From Coix lacryma-jobi var. lacryma-jobi (Eukaryota > Streptophyta > Magnoliopsida > Poales > Poaceae): a stretch of 64,000 nt of DNA. Positions 20,844-30,689 of the stretch are shown here, piece after piece. Location of the stretch: positions 1,279,962 through 1,343,961 of the forward strand of contig VDCT01000286.1 in NCBI GenBank assembly GCA_009763385.1, given 5' to 3'. Below the pieces are notes generated by a model, which ran no database searches, had not been told where the DNA came from, and was given only the letters and a program-made list of their open reading frames with translations. The position numbers and the translations under genes are program-made. The stretch's first letter is position 1. Each line of letters begins with the position of its first letter.

Positions 20844-21274
20844 GCTTTGCCGAGTGCCACACTCGGCAAAGAGGTCATGGCACTCGGCAAAGCTGGGCAA
20901 ATTTTTGCTCAGCTCGGCCTCTTCGCCGAGTGCCTTGACCCTGACACTCGGCAAAGAGGCCCTCTTTGCCGAGTGCCGGGCTACGTGGCACTCGGCAAAG
21001 AGGAGCTCTTCGCCGAGTGCCGGCTTACGTGGCACTCGGCAAATAGGAGCTCTTCGCCGAGTGCCGGCCTACGTGGCACTCGGTGAAGGGGCCCTCTTCG
21101 CCGAGTGCCGGACACGTGGCGCTCTGCAAAGGGGCCCTCTTCGCCGAGTGCCACGTAGCCCGGCACTCGGCAAAGAGGTCGTCAAGTGACGGCTCCCGTT
21201 TGCTTCGCCGAGTGCTGATCTGGCACTCGGCGAAGCCTTCGCCGAGTGCCCGATATTTGGCACTCGGCAAAGAA
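20844..21274. repeat. Right subterminal array of C2
   Basis: About nine GCCGAGTGCC / GGCACTCGGC inverted pairs mirror the left side. The array ends abruptly and no GTAGTG terminus follows. Confidence 0.85.
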
Positions 21275-21316
21275 ATCGTGCAAAGAAAAGAGGGGCTTAT
21301 ATTACATCTTGGCATA

Positions 21317-21440
21317 CACTACAGGGAACGTCGGCTTTGCCGAGTGCTGGCTGCACTCGGCGAAGGCCCTCTCGCACTCGGCGAAGGCTTCGCCGAGTGC
21401 CGCACTCGGCGAAAGGCACTCGGCGAAGAAATTGTCGGCA
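21317..21440 (+). mobile_element. Isolated left-end fragment of a CACTA element
   Basis: CACTACAGGGAACGTCGGC at 21317 is followed by about 120 bp of subterminal units in the same order as the left end of the element at 27628. No partner terminus was found, so it is a remnant. Confidence 0.7.
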
Positions 21441-21785
21441 ACAAACAGTGTGAAATGATCCTAGCTAGCATTCCTCTCTTTCGCATATTATTTCCACCCA
21501 ACAAACAAGGTGCTTTCTCTTAGGAACGTTTAGGAGAACTTGGTTTCATTCAATGAGGCCAGACCTTTGAGACCTACACTGGCATCACTGCTGAGACGTG
21601 CCATACATATGTCTACAATAACACATTTTGATTAAACAATGATAAATGTATTAAGGCTACAGAAATGCGATTAGTATTTCTTACCGCAGCGTGCGCATGG
21701 GACGCAATAGGTGCTAATAAGCAATCACGAAACTGATTCTCGGCTTTGTTCGATTTATCAGCCGTGCTTCGGATTTTTCTTTTAA
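21441..21785. other. Unassigned DNA between CACTA remnants
   Basis: No feature recognised. Confidence 0.3.
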
Positions 21786-22092
21786 CACTAGTACACAAAA
21801 TGTTTTCAGCGACGTCACTCATTTTTAACAGAGGCGGTTCAAATAGTACACCGCCTCTAACCATTTTGTTGGGCACTGCAACTTATCAACCGCCCCTGAA
21901 AAAAGATCTTTAGAGGCGGTTCACTCAAGAAAACCGTCTCTGAAAATGGTCCCATTTTCAGGGGCGGTTTCCGTAAGTGAACCGCCTCTAAAGATCATTT
22001 TTCAGGTGCGGTCGTCCTTGGTGAACCGACACTGAAAATCCTTGTTTTCAAAAACGGTTTCTTAAGAGATCCGCCCCCAGTAAATGAGTTAT

Positions 22093-22664
22093 CACTACTA
22101 CAGAACAGGCCTTTGGACGATCTATCAACTGAGCTTTAGTCTCGCCAAAAATTTGCACCTGGGACAAAAGACTTTTAGTCCCGGTTGGTATTGTTCACCT
22201 TTAGTCTTGGTTGGTTTTACCAACCCGGACTAAAGGTCCCAAACCTTTAGTCCCGGTTGGTAATACCAACCGGGATTAAATAAGGGTGACCTTTACCAAC
22301 CGGGACTAAAGGTTGTTTTAGTCTCAGTTGGTGTTACCAACTGGGACTAAAGGTCCTTCACGAGTGAATTTAAAAGGAAAACGTCCAGAACTATATCACG
22401 CGAGTTGTGTAGCTCAGTTGGTAAACGTGTCTGAGACGAGATGTGCTGAGTTCGAATCTCACACAACACACATTTATATTTTCTCGTAGAACCTTTAGCC
22501 CCGGTTGGAAGCACCCGGAACTAAAGGCCCGGGACCTTTAGTCCCGGATTCTTAGTCCCGATCGGGATACCCGGGCCTTTAGTCCCGGATTCTTAGTCCC
22601 GGTCGGGATACCCGGGGCTAAAGACTTGTTTCAACCGGGGCTAAAAGCTCATTCTGTAGTAGTG
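22093..22664. mobile_element. Non-autonomous CACTA element with tRNA-like insert (572 bp)
   Basis: The termini are CACTACTACAGAACAGGCC and, inverted, CACTACTACAGAATGAGC. They are flanked by a perfect TAT duplication (22090-22092, 22665-22667). Subterminal TTTAGTCCCGGTTGG palindromes match C1, and the left terminus differs from that of C1 by one base in the first 20. It has no ORF and sits inside the older GAGGCGGTT element. Confidence 0.92.
22404..22470 (+). ncRNA. tRNA-like sequence inside a small CACTA element
   Basis: The 5' GTTGTGT can pair with ACACAAC at the 3' end. The A box is perfect (TAGCTCAGTTGG) and the B box is GAGTTCGAATCTC with a four-pair T stem. The segment between the boxes is about 5 nt shorter than in normal tRNAs and no convincing anticodon arm forms. 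It is best read as a tRNA-derived, possibly Pol III-promoter-bearing, module. It is homologous to 13735-13806. Confidence 0.55.
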
Positions 22665-22668
22665 TATC

Positions 22669-23001
22669 AAAGGCGGTTTCTTTAGTCAACCGCCCCGGAT
22701 AAAAAACGTGCTCCAAGGCCCTTTCTTTTTCCTCGCGACAAAAGCAGTTGATACACTGTTGTTCATTCAGCTCACTTGGAGGCAAGAAATAGCGAGAATA
22801 GAGGGGAGGAGGAGGTTTTGCCCTTTCAACCTTCAAATGAGTTGGGATTGTCGGGTGAGTTTCTGTAAACCGTAAACCCTTTTCGATTTTTGCAGAAATA
22901 TTTATTTGACTTTATGCAGTACACCGAGATCTATAGAAAAGACATGGTATGGATGTCGTTTTTTTATATAGAAGCAATTTGGGCACTAATTTTTGTTTAG
23001 C

Positions 23002-23003
<2 letters not shown>
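22669..23003 (+). other. Leader of the old CACTA transposase
   Basis: After the last CGCCCCGGATA repeat comes pyrimidine- and purine-rich leader-like DNA (22710-22860). No independent gene was seen. Confidence 0.35.

Positions 23004-23081
<78 letters not shown>
23004..23081. repeat. Compound (CA)n(TA)n microsatellite
   Basis: About 37 bp of CA repeat pass directly into about 40 bp of TA repeat, just before the transposase remnant start. Confidence 0.97.
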
Positions 23082-23083
<2 letters not shown>

Positions 23084-23087
23084 AAAT

Positions 23088-23830
23088 ATGGATCGGTCAT
23101 GGATGTACACAAAACGAAGATTCGAAGCTTCCTACATACTCCCTCCGTCCCTAAATAAGTGTCGTTCTCGCTTCCCGAGAAAAAGTTGCCGGCAATTATA
23201 TATTAAAATATATTAATATTTATGCTAAGTAATTAGTATCATCGGAAAGATCTTTACATCTAGTTTTTTTAACAAAATTGTTTGGAGATATAAATATTGC
23301 ACATATTTTCTACAAATTGAGTCAAACACGTGGCACGCACACCAACGGCGACACTTATTTAGGGACGGATGGAGTACAAGATGTGAATGGTTTCATTGAA
23401 GTCGCTAAAAGACATGCTATGATTAAGCAGACAAAGGATATATATTGCCCTTCTTGTGACTGTAGAAACCGTATAGTGTGTCGGGATCCAAATAGAATAA
23501 AATAAGATCGCACTTGATAACAAGTGGGTTTCATGGAGAACTACGAGATTTGGGATCATCATGGTGATTGAAGTATAGATGCAAGAGCTACAAATGCACC
23601 AGAAGTAAGGGGAGATGACGACGATGTCATGATGCATGATGCAAGAGAAGACTTTGATGATGGTGGTGGAGATGAAGGTTGTGGTGATGGAGAAGGATAT
23701 GGTGGAGAGGATGATGGTGAAGAAGGAGAAGAAGATGATGACTTCCTAGAAGAGGTGCTATATGCAATGTGAACAAGAGAATTGCTGATTAAAGGGCTAA
23801 ATAACTTGGAGACAGTAGACAGTAAAGAAG
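23088..23830 (+). pseudogene. Decayed TNP2-like transposase N-terminus, exon split by a Stowaway MITE
   Basis: The ATG at 23088 opens MDRSWMYTKRRF, the standard TNP2 start. The frame breaks at the MITE (23139-23374) and resumes at 23375 with VNGFIEVAKRHAM, IYCPSCDCRN and, in another frame, MENYEIWDHHGD. An acidic Gly/Asp/Glu-rich stretch follows (23610-23760). Several stops and frame changes are present and no catalytic core remains. The residues on either side of the MITE join in frame if one copy of the TA duplication is removed. Confidence 0.8.
23139..23374. mobile_element. Stowaway MITE (236 bp)
   Basis: Terminal inverted repeats of 26 bp (CTCCCTCCGTCCCTAAATAA, inverse at the right end) have a single mismatch. 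They are flanked by TA on both sides (23137-23138, 23375-23376). It is inserted in a CACTA transposase exon. Confidence 0.95.
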
Positions 23831-24693
23831 GTAGGGAAAGAGCGTTGAAATCATCCCGCCGTTAATAAGTCCAAGATGCCAAGGGAGAATCATCGCACTG
23901 TTTTTGAGACAGAGGAAAGTGGGCTTTGTCCTGGTAAACGCCACCATTATTGGAGGTTCTCGGTGAGGTCACACTCACCAGGGGTGCTTTTTTGTTAACC
24001 GTGCTTATTAGCCACTCCTTTCACACCGTCAATTATATAATTATTGCGCTAGCTATAGCTTGATCCGATGGACAAAAAAAAAGCATAAAAGATTCGGTGG
24101 AGATCTACCCCGCAGAGCTGAGGTGAGCTGATCGAGACGACACAGTGACACACTGTGATTGTGGCGACAAGATGCGCATCCCCACCCCTCGATCAGTCAT
24201 CACCATCAACCACACCACCCTTAACGTCGTGCTCGTGCAGCACGCAGGCCGGACGCAGCACACAGTCGCGCGCTTGTTGTTGTTTGGCTGGTCATTTCTA
24301 TGACTAATTTTAACTATTTTAATAGTATTCTGTGAAAGAAAATAATCTAAAATACTGCTGCTAAGCCGGCTGACAAAGGACAAAAGAATGGGGCAGACGA
24401 CGAAGACGATGGCGCGGTCCCCGGCGACGTCGTGTGGTTGTGGACGCGATAGGGCCCTTTGCTTGTCCGGGCAGGGAGAAAAGACATGCATAGCTGCCGG
24501 CCTGGCATAGGGACTCACCACCCACCCACCTCTCTGTCGGACTCGGACACAGCCATCACACAGTGGCCGAGAGATAAGATGAAACGTACATACAGGTCGA
24601 TCGGATTCACCACCCTTTTAAGAGACCCTTTTGCGGTGTATTATATTGATTAACATGTCCAAATTAAAGCTTGAATAAACACATACTTGATCA
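23831..24693. other. Unassigned DNA
   Basis: No convincing gene was seen. The 138-residue minus-strand frame at 24105-24521 has no recognised domain and unusual composition, and is probably not coding. Confidence 0.35.
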
Positions 24694-24788
24694 CTCCATC
24701 CCAAATTACAAAGTTATTTCATGTTTTTGAGAGTCAAAGCATCTTACGGATTTATATAGTAAAATAATAATATTTGTGGTAGCAAATA

Positions 24789-25047
24789 CTCCCTCCATCC
24801 CAAATTATAAGGCATTCCAAGAATTTTGGAGAGTCAAAGTTTTTCAACTTTGACCAAAATTATAGAGAGAAATATAAAGATTTATAACATCAAATTTGTA
24901 TATTATGAAAATATAACTAATGAAGAATATAATTACACTTAGTTGGTATCATAAATATTATTATCTTATTATATAAATTTGGTCAAAGTTGAAAAACTTT
25001 GACTCTCCAAGATTCTTGGAATGTCTTATAATTTGGGATGGAGGGAG
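24789..25047. mobile_element. MITE with CTCCCTCCATCCC termini (259 bp)
   Basis: The arms are almost perfect inverted repeats: CTCCCTCCATCCCAAATTAT at the left and its inverse at the right, with further pairing through CAAAGTTTTTCAACTTTGACC. TA flanks it as in Stowaway, but the identical flank extends to nine bases, TAGCAAATA (24780-24788, 25048-25056). Confidence 0.85.
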
Positions 25048-25134
25048 TAGCAAATAAGGCCATTCTGGGCGGGAGTTTCTTGTCCTAGTTTTGAGCACGT
25101 CCAAACAGTGTTGAAGAATTCTACCCTAATGTTA

Positions 25135-25136
<2 letters not shown>

Positions 25137-25228
<92 letters not shown>
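25137..25228. repeat. Compound (TC)n(TA)n microsatellite
   Basis: About 27 bp of TC repeat pass into about 66 bp of TA repeat. Confidence 0.97.
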
Positions 25229-25476
25229 TCCCATGAACCTTTCATGGTCTCTCTTTTCATCAATACGTATAGAGTCATGTCAGCGTATTTATTGTTCTAT
25301 GAAACTCTAATTCAGATTGGCCTAAGTGCTATTAGGATCTTCACTAATTATATTTTCATAGTATATCTGTTTGATGTCATCAATCTTTGTAATTCTCTCT
25401 ATAGGTTTTGTAAAACTTAAAATACTTTGACTCTCTATAAAATTTGGAATGACTTATGATTTGGAATGGAAGGAGT

Positions 25477-26486
25477 AGATAAAACTATCAATGTTTGTGA
25501 CACTAAATAAGTAATAACTATAAACATATACCTCATACCAAATATTTCTAAAGGCACTTCACTTTGCCAACCACTGTATGTATGTAGAACCTTTATTCTA
25601 ACGGTCCGTTAGCTAGATTTGTCTATTTATATTTTTATTAATGGCAGCTCCACATGACAACTATTTTGGACACGGAGGTAGTTATTTCTCTCACGCTGCG
25701 TACAATCCGTAGGACAACGGGGACTTGGTGAATGTCGTACACAACTTCCCTTGAAAAAATAAATTACTTTGCACATCCAGTATATATATATATATATATT
25801 GCAGTCATCATCATCTAATTGTATGACACTATGACTAGAATATACTTTTTTATATAAAGATGACTAGAATATAGGTACTGTGTATATATGCCTAATCATT
25901 TAGTGGCCCAAATCTGTGCAGTCACCATCCTGCTAAAAGGCAGATGAGGACTATAGTCTAATGGGTGGTGGGTCATGATATAATCAGTGAAAGAGAGAGG
26001 GGCCGGGGGCATAGCAGCATGAGGCGTGACCATTGCCTGACGAGTAATGGCCTAATTTGGCACTGTATTCGCGTGACAAAGAAAGCTCTGGTTTTCTTAT
26101 TCTATCCGTGGAATAATCTTGGGACGTCATCACAGCGATGACATATTTAGGCACTTTATTCTCGCAGATCAGATGAGCGCATCAAATCCAGTCGTCTCAA
26201 CCAATGATAATGCCAATCGTGGCATTCCCAGATCAGAGGCGTGGAGGTTGTTGGGAAAACAATTCCCGAACAGAGTGAGTAAGCGGAGAGGACCTCACTC
26301 AATGCAATCAAAGAGAGGACAATTGCATTTAGGGTTTCATTAACGGATCTCAACTAACTCTTACATCAGGCTTTAGCCTCCCCTTTTGTAGCGCACTGTA
26401 TGTATACAGGGTTTTTCCTTTTATATTTTTTTTGCTCCTACATACTATAAGAATATTATTAGAATATTCTTTTCTCAGACCTAACC
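25477..26486. other. Unassigned DNA, possible LTR-like start at 26249
   Basis: AT-rich with a short TA tract (25780-25800). A TGTTGGGAAAAC at 26249 resembles an LTR start, but no matching end or target duplication was found. Confidence 0.3.
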
Positions 26487-26689
26487 TTGCGTGATAATTG
26501 GGGCTTTTCTTCCTCATTCTTCAACCACCCCGCTTGTTGGACCTCGGGCCACTCCATTTGGAGGCCCACTCTCTATGGACATTCATTGCGGCCCATAGAA
26601 CCCTGTGAGGCTAAGGTCTCGTTCGGCGGAGGTTACTGTCGGATTCGCTTTTCTTCCAAGTGTCTAGACCTCCACCGTGAGGGCTTCTT

Positions 26690-27015
26690 GTTTCCTTGTG
26701 GGCCTCCGCCATCCGAAGGACCACCGTCTTCCGTTGAACCTTCGTCTTTTGGAGGACCTCCGCCTCCCGTCAGACATGCATTTCTAGGAGGACCTCTGCC
26801 TTGCATTGAGCCTTCATCTACTAGAGGATCACCGTTTTCCGGAGGACCTTTGCCTTGCGTTGGGCCTTCGGAGGATCACCGTTTTCTAGAGGATCTACAC
26901 CTTGTGTTGGAACTTCATCTTTTGGACGACCTCTGCCTTTTGGAGGACCTCCGCCTTGTGTTAGGTCTCCGTCTTACAGAGGACCTCCGCTCTCTGTTGG
27001 ACCTCCAAGCGAAGG
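26690..27015. repeat. Degenerate roughly 35-bp repeats (GGAGGACCTCCGCCTT type)
   Basis: About nine imperfect copies of a TTTTGGAGGACCTCCGCCTTG unit, each with an internal palindrome (GGAGGACCTCC), make an open frame of 212 codons on the plus strand. The open frame follows from repeat structure and no known domain is visible, so I do not call a gene. Confidence 0.6.
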
Positions 27016-27194
27016 CCGGTAAAAGATTCCTGAAAGTTCATCACCACGCAGTGGTCACTGTTCGATACATCCTTCTCGTCCATGCGCATTTTGTGAAACG
27101 AATACTCAGGCCCTCGACAAGCTAAGCAACCAAGTCAGACCACCTCATCTCATCATCTCACCCACCAGCAAGATTGCGTGTGGGAAGAACCGTC

Positions 27195-27420
27195 CACTAC
27201 TAGAAACTTGAAATTCTATGACCAACATCAGGGAAAACTAGAATTACCCTATCGAGCTAGCCTTGATGGTATTTTTATTTTTTCTGACGGTAAGTGCACC
27301 GTAAGAAATTTCATGGCGATATTTTTATTTTTTATGATGATTTCATACATTTTTATGTCGATATTTTTATTTTTCCCTGACGGTAGTGCACTGTAAGAGA
27401 GTTTCAAGTTTCCAGTAGTG
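27195..27420. mobile_element. CACTA-type MITE (226 bp)
   Basis: The termini are CACTACTAGAAACTTGAAAT and, inverted, CACTACTGGAAACTTGAAAC. The flanking trinucleotides GTC and ATC differ by one base. The interior contains two copies of an ATTTTTATTTTT(TC/CC)TGACGGTA unit. Confidence 0.75.
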
Positions 27421-27960
27421 ATCGTTCCATTATCAAATAAGAAAAAAATGTGATACCTCATCAACCATCAGTCAGATTTCAGTTCGTTTGAAGCATGTTG
27501 TTCAAAACAAAATATGTGTAGTTCCAACCAGTCGCAACCTAACAATTGGAACCTCAAACTCAACAATGTCAAACTCAACAGTATCTATTTTGAACTGATA
27601 CAAAACTAGTTCAATTATTAGACCTAGCACTACAGGAGGGTCAGACTTTGCCGAGTGCTGGCAGCACTCGGCAAAGAGCCTTTTGCACTCGGCTAAGGCT
27701 TTACCGAGTGCCGCACTCGGCAAAGAGCCTTTTGCACTCGGCTAAGGCTTTGCCGAGTGCCGCACTCGGCAAAGAGCACTCGGCAAAGAAAATGTCGGCA
27801 CAGGGCTCTTTGCCGAGTGCCAAATATCAGGCACTTTGCCGAGTGCTGACGTGGCACTCGGCAAAGAAAAAAACAAAAAAAATCCAAAAAAATAGGGAAA
27901 ATTTTTATTTAATCGGGGGAGGGGCCTATTGGGCAGCCTCGACATCGCAAGTCCTAGCAC

Positions 27961-28033
27961 GCAGTCAGCAGGATTCGAACTCATAACCTTTCGCTCGTGC
28001 GGAGCCTTCTCTACCACTGCACTACACACTCAC
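27961..28033 (-). ncRNA. tRNA-like sequence inside the 1.5-kb CACTA element
   Basis: On the minus strand the A box TAGTGCAGTGG, the following GTAGAGAAGG and the B box GAGTTCGAATCCTGC are spaced as in a tRNA (24 nt between D arm and T arm). A short GCTC...GAGC stem could form an anticodon-arm remnant. The acceptor stem is not convincing. It is not closely similar to the two segments in the other CACTA family, so it looks like an independent acquisition. Confidence 0.5.
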
Positions 28034-28107
28034 ATAAGTTCCATCTTCGTTTTGGTTCTCCATATATTATACTAAACCGAGTGTAATTTGCTTATTTGAA
28101 GCCCTAA

Positions 28108-28660
28108 ACAAATTCAAATCAAAAAAAGTTGTCAACTATAAAGTTTTCTAACTTTTTGAGATCTACAACTTTTATTTTGGTAGTTTTTCCATCCGAGGTC
28201 GTTTAAAAAAATTTGAATTTCAAATTCGACAATTTGAAACGTAGTTTTCATTGACAAGATGATTTCAAATCAAAAAGTTGTCAACACCAATGTTTCATAA
28301 CTTTTTGAGATCTACAACTTTTATTTTGGCCATTTCTCCATCTGAGGTATTATAAAAAATTCAAATTTCAAAATTTTTAAATTCAAATACAGTTTTGCAA
28401 GACAAGATGACTTCAAATAAAAAAGTTGTCAACTACAAAGTTTCATAACTTTTTGAGATCTATAACTTTTGTTTTGGTCATTTTTCCATCCGAGGTATTT
28501 TGAAAATTTTGAATTTTAAATTTTTCGAATTCGAACGCAGTTTTGCATAACTAGATGACTTAAAATTAAAAAGTTATCAACTACAAACTTTCATAACATG
28601 TCAAGATCTACAAAGTTTATTTTGGTTCTTTGACCATTTGTGCATCCGAAATTATGGTTC
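28108..28660. repeat. About 145-bp tandem repeat (four copies)
   Basis: Units share AACTTTTTGAGATCTACAAC, TTTTATTTTGG(T/C)CATTTTTCC and a CCATCCGAGGT segment, with AAAAGTTGTCAACTACAAAG at each junction. Copies diverge by roughly a tenth to a fifth. It fills the middle of the non-autonomous CACTA. Confidence 0.85.
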
Positions 28661-29195
28661 TAATGTTATTCACAAACATTATATATCACTCTTGTAGTTT
28701 CATAAACTATCGGATATATACGTAAGATTTGTGAATAAATTTATTTTAAGTTTGTCAAATAAAGAAATCACCAAAACAAAAATTGTTCATCTTGATAAGT
28801 TAAAGAACTTTGTAGTTGAAAACTTTTTCATTTGGATTAATTTACTGCTTCAAAATATGATTTGAAAATTGACTTTGCCGAGTGTCAAAAAAAAACTCGG
28901 CAAAGAGCTCTTTGCCGAGTAACAAAAAAAAACACTCGGCAAAGAAATTCTTTGTCGAGTGCCCGAAAAAACACTCGACAAGGATTTTTTTTTTGCCGAG
29001 TGTTTTTTTGGCACTCGGCAAAGAAAATCTTTACCGAGTGTTTTTTCTTTGCCGAGTGTTTTTATTTGGCACTCGGCAAAGAAGCCCGGAAAAAAACACT
29101 CGGCAAAGAAAAAAAACACTCGGCAAATAGATTGGTTTTCGCGTAGTGTAGTTTGAGTGAGTTAGAATCCAGTTCGAATTAGATCCAGCATCAGC

Positions 29196-29578
29196 CACTA
29201 CTGGAAATCCGAGATTTGCCGAGTGTTTTTTATTTTGCCGAGTGTTAAAACGCGGACACTCGGCAAAGAGGTAGTTTGCCGAGTGTTAGACTCGAAACAC
29301 ACGGCATAAAGTTGACACTCGGTAAAAACTTGCTTTGCCGAGTGTTAACACTCGGCAAACCACAACACACGGCAAACAGACCACTTTGCTGAGTGCCAAC
29401 ACTCGGCAAACTTAAACACACGGCAAACATTAACGGGGGGAGCCTCCGTCAGCGGTTTGCCGAGTGTCTTCTGTTAGCACTCGGCAAAATGGTCAGTTTG
29501 CCGAGTGTCTCATTAAAACACTCGGCAAAATGCACTCTTTGCCGAGTGTTTTTATTTAACACTCGGCAAAATAATAAT
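29196..29578. repeat. Left subterminal array of C3
   Basis: About eight TTTGCCGAGTGTT / AACACTCGGCAAA inverted pairs, some with an AACACACGGCAAA variant. Confidence 0.9.
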
Positions 29579-29584
29579 TTTTTT

Positions 29585-30495
29585 TCGTTTTTGGCTTCCA
29601 ATTTTTTTTGTAGGCTTCCTACAATAACTTGATCAACATGTTGAGATTTGACACAATTTTAAGATATTTTGCTATATTTCTTTAGTTTATTTCATTTTAT
29701 TGATTTTTTTGGAAAATGCAAGTTTAAACTACAAGTGCACCGAATAATGATATTTCATGAATGCAAAATTGATATTCATGTTATTAAGTATTGTTTGAGG
29801 CCGTATCCAGGACAAGACCTGAAATTTCGCACATTTTCTTCTCGAAACACGATCACAAACTTGCGAACGAATAGTTTTAAAATTATATAAAAAGCAAACG
29901 GAGTCCGAAATTCATGAAACTTGCCGAGAAGTCAAGATATCACATGTGGATGCGGTGATAAAAATTTGAGAAGATTTCGAGTATATCGTCACGTACATTG
30001 TTTAGAAACTCGGTCATCTCCACATGTGACATCATGAAGAGTAGGTGGAGTTGTTAGGGTTTGTAAGCATCGTACGTGATAATGTGCTCGAAATCTTCTC
30101 AAATTTTTATCACCGCATCCACATGTGATATCATGACTTCTCGACAAGTTTCATGAATTTCGGACTCCGTTTGCTTTTTATACAATTTTAAAACTATTCG
30201 TTCGCAACTTCGTGGTCATGTTTCGAGAAAAAAATGTGTGAAATTTTAGATCTCTTCCTGGATACAACCTCAAACAATACTCACGAACATGAATATCAAT
30301 TTTGCATTCATGAAATGTCATTATTCGATGCACTTACCGTTCAAACTTGCATTTTCCAGAAAAAATCAATTAAATGAAATAAACTATAGAAATATAGCGA
30401 AATATCTTAAAATGGTGCCAAATCTCAACATGTTGTTCAAGTTATTATAGAAAGCCTACAGCAAAAAATTAGAAGCCAAAAACAAAAAAAAGTAA
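29585..30495. repeat. Long inverted repeat (hairpin) with arms of about 415 bp
   Basis: The left arm (about 29585-29998) and right arm (about 30070-30495) are inverse copies with roughly 90% identity by eye. Landmarks are GAACATGAATATCAATTTTGC / its inverse near 29770, CAAACGGAGTCCGAAATTCA near 29900, and CACATGTGGATGCGGTGATA near 29945. The loop is about 70 bp. A transcript through it would give a long imperfect dsRNA. The outer part aligns with the shorter hairpin of C2 (CAACATGTT...ATTTGACA). Confidence 0.9.
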
Positions 30496-30499
30496 ATTA

Positions 30500-30665
30500 T
30501 TTTGCCGAGTGTCACAGGAAAACACTCGGCAAAATTGCCTTTTTGCCGAGTGTCTGCTATTGACACTCGGCAAACTTGTCTAACAGGTATTTCCCACACT
30601 CAACGAACTGTAAAAAAAAAATTATAACGTTTGCCGTGTGTCGGATCTAGGACACTCGGCAAAGG
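30500..30665. repeat. Second subterminal array of C3
   Basis: TTTGCCGAGTGTC / GACACTCGGCAAA pairs bracket the inner side of the hairpin, as in C2. Confidence 0.85.
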
Positions 30666-30689
30666 AGGAAAAAAGGCCCACAACCTTAT

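Larger units (their letters stand above)
15290..21274 (+). mobile_element. CACTA transposon C2, internally deleted; right terminus missing
   Basis: The left terminus is CACTACAGGAAAGACAGGC at 15290. Subterminal TTTGCCGAGTGCC / GGCACTCGGCAAA palindromes lie at both sides (15300-15842, 16080-16285, 20844-21274). It holds a transposase N-terminus (17716-18357) joined directly to the second gene (18358-20584). The right array stops near 21274 without a TIR, so the end is lost. It is closely related to C3, which keeps the DNA deleted here. It cannot supply its own transposase. Confidence 0.85.
21786..23930 (+). mobile_element. Old CACTA element with GAGGCGGTT subterminal repeats, disrupted
   Basis: CACTAGTACACAAAATG at 21786 begins a set of GAGGCGGTTC / GAACCGCCTC inverted units. 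These continue on both sides of a younger CACTA (22093-22664), for example AGGCGGTTTCTTTAGTCAACC at 22669. A transposase remnant follows at 23088. The right end could not be found; 23930 is an approximate limit. Another MITE lies within it at 23139. Confidence 0.6.
24694..25476. mobile_element. Older MITE copy split by a younger relative
   Basis: The left end (CACTCCATCCCAAATTACAA near 24694) and the right end (ATTTGGAATGGAAGGAGTA at 25458-25476) are diverged copies of the termini of the MITE at 24789. The younger copy and a microsatellite lie between them. Boundaries are approximate and no target duplication was identified. Confidence 0.5.
27628..29148. mobile_element. Non-autonomous CACTA element of the GCCGAGTG family (1,521 bp)
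   Basis: The left terminus is CACTACAGGAGGGTCAGAC and the right, inverted, CACTACGCGAAAACC, flanked by a perfect TAG duplication (27625-27627, 29149-29151). Subterminal GCCGAGTGCC arrays lie at 27648-27872 and 28872-29128. The interior holds a tRNA-like segment and a tandem repeat but no transposase. Confidence 0.9.

Noticed and set aside
22404..22470. Functional tRNA gene
   Set aside because: The segment is too short between the A and B boxes, no anticodon arm forms, and it lies within a mobile element.
26487..27125. 212-residue frame
   Set aside because: It consists of degenerate GGAGGACCTCC repeats; the codons give Leu/Asp or Pro/Gly runs and no homology is recognised.
28108..29148. CRISPR-like array of short palindromic repeats in the CACTA elements
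   Set aside because: Spacers are not uniform, repeats are inverted pairs, and the organism is a plant; these are transposon subterminal or tandem repeats.
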